NCBI GenBank assembly: GCA_036734105.1
Contig: DAIMZH010000004.1
Coordinates: 1-64,000 of the forward strand
DNA from: Azoarcus_F sp036734105
Lineage (GTDB): Bacteria; Pseudomonadota; Gammaproteobacteria; Burkholderiales; Rhodocyclaceae
Length of the DNA: 64,000 nucleotides
Reading direction: 5' to 3'
Every line of letters begins with the position of its first letter. Position 1 is the first letter of the stretch. The notes beneath the pieces were generated by a model. That model was given only the letters and a program-made list of their open reading frames with translations, had not been told where the DNA came from and did not search any database. Below are positions 61,838-64,000 of this stretch, piece after piece. A program made the translations under genes and the position numbers.

Positions 61838-62188
61838 TCAAGCCGAGAAGGAAGAGCCACAGCCGCAGGTGCTGGTTGCGTTGGGGTTGCGGATTACGAA
61901 CTGCGAACCCTCTATGCCTTCGCTATAGTCGATCTCAGCGCCGACCAGATACTGATAGCTCATCGCATCAATCAGCAAGGTCACACCGTTCTTCTCGAGT
62001 GTGGTGTCATCCTCGTTGACTTCTTCATCGAAGGTAAAACCATACTGAAAGCCGGAACAGCCTCCACCAGAGACGAAAACACGAAGCTTGAGGTCAGTGT
62101 TGCCTTCCTCTTCGATCAACTCTTTGACTTTGTTTGCTGCGCTGTCGGTAAACACCAACAGTTCGGGGATATCAACGACGGTATTCAT
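61838..62188 (-). CDS. erpA: iron-sulfur cluster insertion protein ErpA
   Basis: An A-type Fe-S carrier that delivers clusters to apo-enzymes. 116 aa with three conserved cysteines: Cys44 (SGGGCSGFQYGF), Cys108 and Cys110 (STCGCGSSFS). ATG 62188 has AGGAG; a 12-residue extension to 62224 is rejected. Confidence 0.95.
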   Translation of the reverse strand: MNTVVDIPELLVFTDSAANKVKELIEEEGNTDLKLRVFVSGGGCSGFQYGFTFDEEVNEDDTTLEKNGVTLLIDAMSYQYLVGAEIDYSEGIEGSQFVIRNPNATSTCGCGSSFSA

Positions 62189-62324
62189 GGTCACTCCTGT
62201 GCTGAGTTCTGGGCTGTCACGCAAATTTCGGCTCTTGAACCGAGTATGGTTACTTCGACCTTGAATTCTAGACCGAGTTCAGGCAATAAAAAACCATGCC
62301 GCAAGCGTGCGAATTGTTTGCAGC

Positions 62325-62422
62325 AAAAAAAAGCGCAGCCCCGATGGGACTGCGCAAATCCACACCAAAGGAGGAGGGTGGAGGAGACACGGGTTGAATT
62401 GCATGAGTCAAGCCAATTCGGT
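62325..62422 (-). ncRNA. predicted sRNA with anti-Shine-Dalgarno loop
   Basis: A transcript of about 98 nt is predicted. Promoter: TTGTCA (62453-62458), 17-base spacer, CATAAT (62430-62435). The RNA carries CUCCUCCACCCUCCUCCUUU, where CCACC pairs with GGUGUGG so that CUCCUCCUUU is exposed in the loop. It ends in a strong terminator (GCGCAG / CTGCGC, 62333-62355) and eight T (62325-62332). Bacterial sRNAs with C/U-rich loops pair with ribosome-binding sites; the targets are unknown. A short frame from ATG inside it (MQFNPCLLHPPPLV..) is noted but lacks a good ribosome site. Confidence 0.7.
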
Positions 62423-62429
62423 TGAAAAG

Positions 62430-62458
62430 ATTATGCTTGGCCTTGTGACGCTTGACAA
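62430..62458 (-). promoter_or_regulatory. sigma70 promoter of the sRNA
   Basis: TTGTCA and CATAAT hexamers at ideal 17-base spacing on the minus strand, with the predicted start about 62422. It differs from consensus by one base in the -35 and one in the -10. Confidence 0.7.
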
Positions 62459-62727
62459 GTGTTTTTTGTGCAGTGCGACAGAAACCTTCTGATCAAACTA
62501 TAGATTCCACTTATCACTCAAATTGGTAATTGGCGCGATAGTCTTGGCTGTCCTGCCAAACCCAGGTGATCGAGGATAGCCTTTCATCAACAATCCTGCT
62601 GCAGTGCAGCGCGTTTTCTGGCAATGCTGCAGACTCAAAGTCTCTTGGTCCGGGTACAATCCGCTGCTCTTTTTATGGCACGTCCGGCAACGGAAAGCAG
62701 CAAGCCACAACCCTGACAGGAGAGATC

Positions 62728-63147
62728 ATGAAGTGTTCAGTGAAATGGACAGGTGATGCGGCCTTTGTTGCCGAAACCGGCTCGGGCCATTTGGTCAACA
62801 TGGATGGAGCACCCGAGGCCGGGGGGCGCAACCTGGCGCCTCGCCCCATGGAAATGTTGTTGGTGGGCGCGGGCGGCTGCAGCGCCTTCGATGTTGTGTT
62901 GATTCTGAAACGTGGTCGCCACGCGGTTACCGACTGCGAAGTAAGACTGGATGCCGAGCGCGCAGACGCCGATCCCAAGGTTTTCACCCGCATCCATTTT
63001 CACTTTATCGTAAAAGGCAAGTCACTGAAACCAGAGGCGGTTGAGCGGGCCGTCAAACTATCGGCAGAAAAATATTGCTCTGCCTCCATCATGCTGGGCA
63101 AGACCGCCACAATCACACATGATTACGAGGTGGTCGAAGTCGAATAA
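62728..63147 (+). CDS. OsmC/Ohr-family protein (YhfA-like)
   Basis: A 139-aa protein of the OsmC superfamily, which includes thiol peroxidases. Redox cysteines are Cys51 (VGAGGCSAFDVV) and the later one in AEKYCSASIML. It matches the YhfA subgroup more than OsmC or Ohr, so peroxidase activity is possible but unproved. ATG 62728 follows AGGAGAG; the frame to 62566 lies in the spacer. Confidence 0.88.
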   Translation: MKCSVKWTGDAAFVAETGSGHLVNMDGAPEAGGRNLAPRPMEMLLVGAGGCSAFDVVLILKRGRHAVTDCEVRLDAERADADPKVFTRIHFHFIVKGKSLKPEAVERAVKLSAEKYCSASIMLGKTATITHDYEVVEVE

Positions 63148-63185
63148 TCCGGCAGGCGATCAGTTGCCCCAGCCCGGCAAACCGG

Positions 63186-63806
63186 TCAAATACGATAGGT
63201 CAGCGTCGTCATTGCTTTCGACATCACTTTCATCGCACCCTTGACCGGCAGGGGCAACTCCGCCGCACCAAGGCGAACAGCCATCTCGGCATGAGCGCAT
63301 TCGTCTTCACGCATCTGCAGGAGTATGGCGCGGGAGCGTTCGTCCGAATCCGGCAAACGTTCGATGTGGTCGCTGAGGTGTGCTTCAACCTGCCTTTCGG
63401 TTTCGGCCAGAAAACCCAGGTTCCACTTGTCGCCCAACTTGCCTGCCACCATGCCAAGCGTAAGCGACCCAGCATAAAAAAGCGGATTGAGCAGGCTTTT
63501 GCGTCCGCCGAGTTCCGCAATACGCTGCTCGGTCCAGGCCAAGTGTTCGGTTTCCTCTCGGGAAGCCTGCTCTAGCTCACGTCGAACCGACTCGGTACGA
63601 CAGGTCATGGCCTGCCCCTGGTAGAGGGCCTGAGCGCAGATTTCACCACAGTGGTTGATTCGCATCAGCCCTGCGGTGTGGCGTCTTTCGGACTCATCCT
63701 GCGTCAGATCCGGTGCGTCCCTGCCAGGCACAGGCCTGACCGAATAGGCTGGAGCAAAGAGCGTGCGCAGCGCGCGGTCAAAATGAACAATTGCCTGATC
63801 AATCAT
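63186..63806 (-). CDS. coq7: demethoxyubiquinone hydroxylase Coq7
   Basis: Di-iron monooxygenase for the penultimate hydroxylation in ubiquinone synthesis. 206 aa. The iron ligands sit in LMRINHCGEICAQALYQGQ, ASREETEHLAWTEQRI and the C-terminal MREDECAHAEMAVRLG (E-x6-H spacing). Membrane-associated. Lies on the minus strand, convergent with the OsmC gene. Confidence 0.95.
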   Translation of the reverse strand: MIDQAIVHFDRALRTLFAPAYSVRPVPGRDAPDLTQDESERRHTAGLMRINHCGEICAQALYQGQAMTCRTESVRRELEQASREETEHLAWTEQRIAELGGRKSLLNPLFYAGSLTLGMVAGKLGDKWNLGFLAETERQVEAHLSDHIERLPDSDERSRAILLQMREDECAHAEMAVRLGAAELPLPVKGAMKVMSKAMTTLTYRI

Positions 63807-63853
63807 TGCGCCATCCTCTAAATGCAGAACTCGCCTGGGTCAACAAGCGGCAG

Positions 63854-64000
63854 TCAGCGTAAGTTGAGTCGCGGAGCCCGCTGCAGCAAGCGCAACGCCT
63901 CTTCGCGCGACCTCGGTGGTGCTGGTCCATCGCAAAAGTGATCAAAGGCGAGCGCAGCACGTGGCCTGTTGTAGCTATTGTCTTCGATTACTTCCCAGGC
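63854..64000 (-). CDS. partial ORF, C-terminus of an unrecognised protein
   Basis: The minus strand from the window end gives an open frame of 48 residues (WEVIEDNSYNRPRAALAFDH through RSREEALRLLQRAPRLNLR) to a TGA at 63854. The start lies beyond the window. No domain recognised; it is upstream of coq7 on the same strand, 47 bases away. Confidence 0.5.
   Translation of the reverse strand, partial: AWEVIEDNSYNRPRAALAFDHFCDGPAPPRSREEALRLLQRAPRLNLR

Larger units (their letters stand above)
62189..62727. other. erpA-OsmC intergenic region
   Basis: Divergent promoters for erpA and the OsmC gene are expected here. Besides the sRNA and its promoter I see no gene. The sRNA terminator (62325-62355) lies about 140 bases upstream of erpA and isolates it from the sRNA. 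Confidence 0.6.

Noticed and set aside
62326..62385. Short peptide frame from ATG in the sRNA (MQFNPCLLHPPPLV..)
   Set aside because: No Shine-Dalgarno sequence precedes it and the frame runs through the terminator; kept only as a note in the sRNA entry.

Overview
The window looks like a chromosomal segment of a betaproteobacterium, most likely a Rhodocyclales-type organism (Azoarcus/Thauera-like). This is inferred from gene content and order: hemL-thiE beside rubredoxin and pilGHIJ-chpA, pilT-pilU divergent from yggS-proC-yggT, a PHA synthase, coq7, and high-GC coding with AGGAG-type ribosome sites. No rRNA, phage or IS genes are visible. There is one 100-N assembly gap (10628-10727) inside a tandem repeat.

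Layout. 1-10.4 kb: an SLC13-type permease (cut by the left edge), a DUF2478/YkgJ/YqiA/methyltransferase row, a ZapG-like protein with a long tail, a periplasmic DsrE-like protein, an RNB exoribonuclease, and tonB-aroE-mtgA. 10.4-11 kb: tandem repeats and the gap. 11-14.8 kb: mgtE, then thiE-hemL on the minus strand and rubredoxin. 14.8-24.3 kb: the complete twitching-motility chemosensory operon pilG-pilH-pilI-pilJ-chpA. 24.3-29.7 kb: photolyase, then yqgE-ruvX-pyrR-pyrB-pyrC', in which pyrC' has lost the dihydroorotase metal ligands. 29.7-34.5 kb: yggS-proC-yggT-yggU facing the type IV pilus retraction ATPases pilT-pilU. 34.5-40.7 kb: rRNA methyltransferase, hemJ, a sugar-nucleotide-type dehydrogenase, a 2Fe-2S reductase, an EAL/HDOD protein, cytochrome c and queF. 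40.8-47.1 kb: a zinc cluster in which a Zrg-like operon (DUF2796, ABC ATPase, permease, DUF3299) diverges from a His-rich small ORF and znuC-znuB-znuA. 47.1-55.6 kb: phaC, a Gly-Cys-Gly tRNA array, pgsA, recQ, FKBP, msrA and trpG-trpD-trpC (no trpE beside them). 55.9-60.1 kb: a small accessory block ending at tRNA-Phe. 60.4-64 kb: M23 peptidase, erpA, a predicted sRNA, OsmC, coq7 and a partial gene.

Five observations stand out. (1) A roughly 98-nt minus-strand sRNA candidate (62325-62422) has a well-formed sigma70 promoter, an anti-Shine-Dalgarno CU-rich loop and a strong terminator. (2) A dispersed element of about 45 bp occurs five times; four copies lie upstream of, or over, gene starts and point away from the gene. 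(3) The accessory block is bracketed by imperfect direct repeats of the tRNA-Phe 3' flank and carries an HTH protein, an XRE/ImmA protein, a PIN gene broken by one in-frame TGA, and a nucleotidyltransferase-YggL-small protein operon. (4) The zinc locus has a palindrome over its candidate -10 box and two tandem-repeat His-rich coding tracts. (5) A perfect 8-bp inverted repeat sits in the M23 peptidase promoter.

All calls are from reading the sequence; no database search was run.
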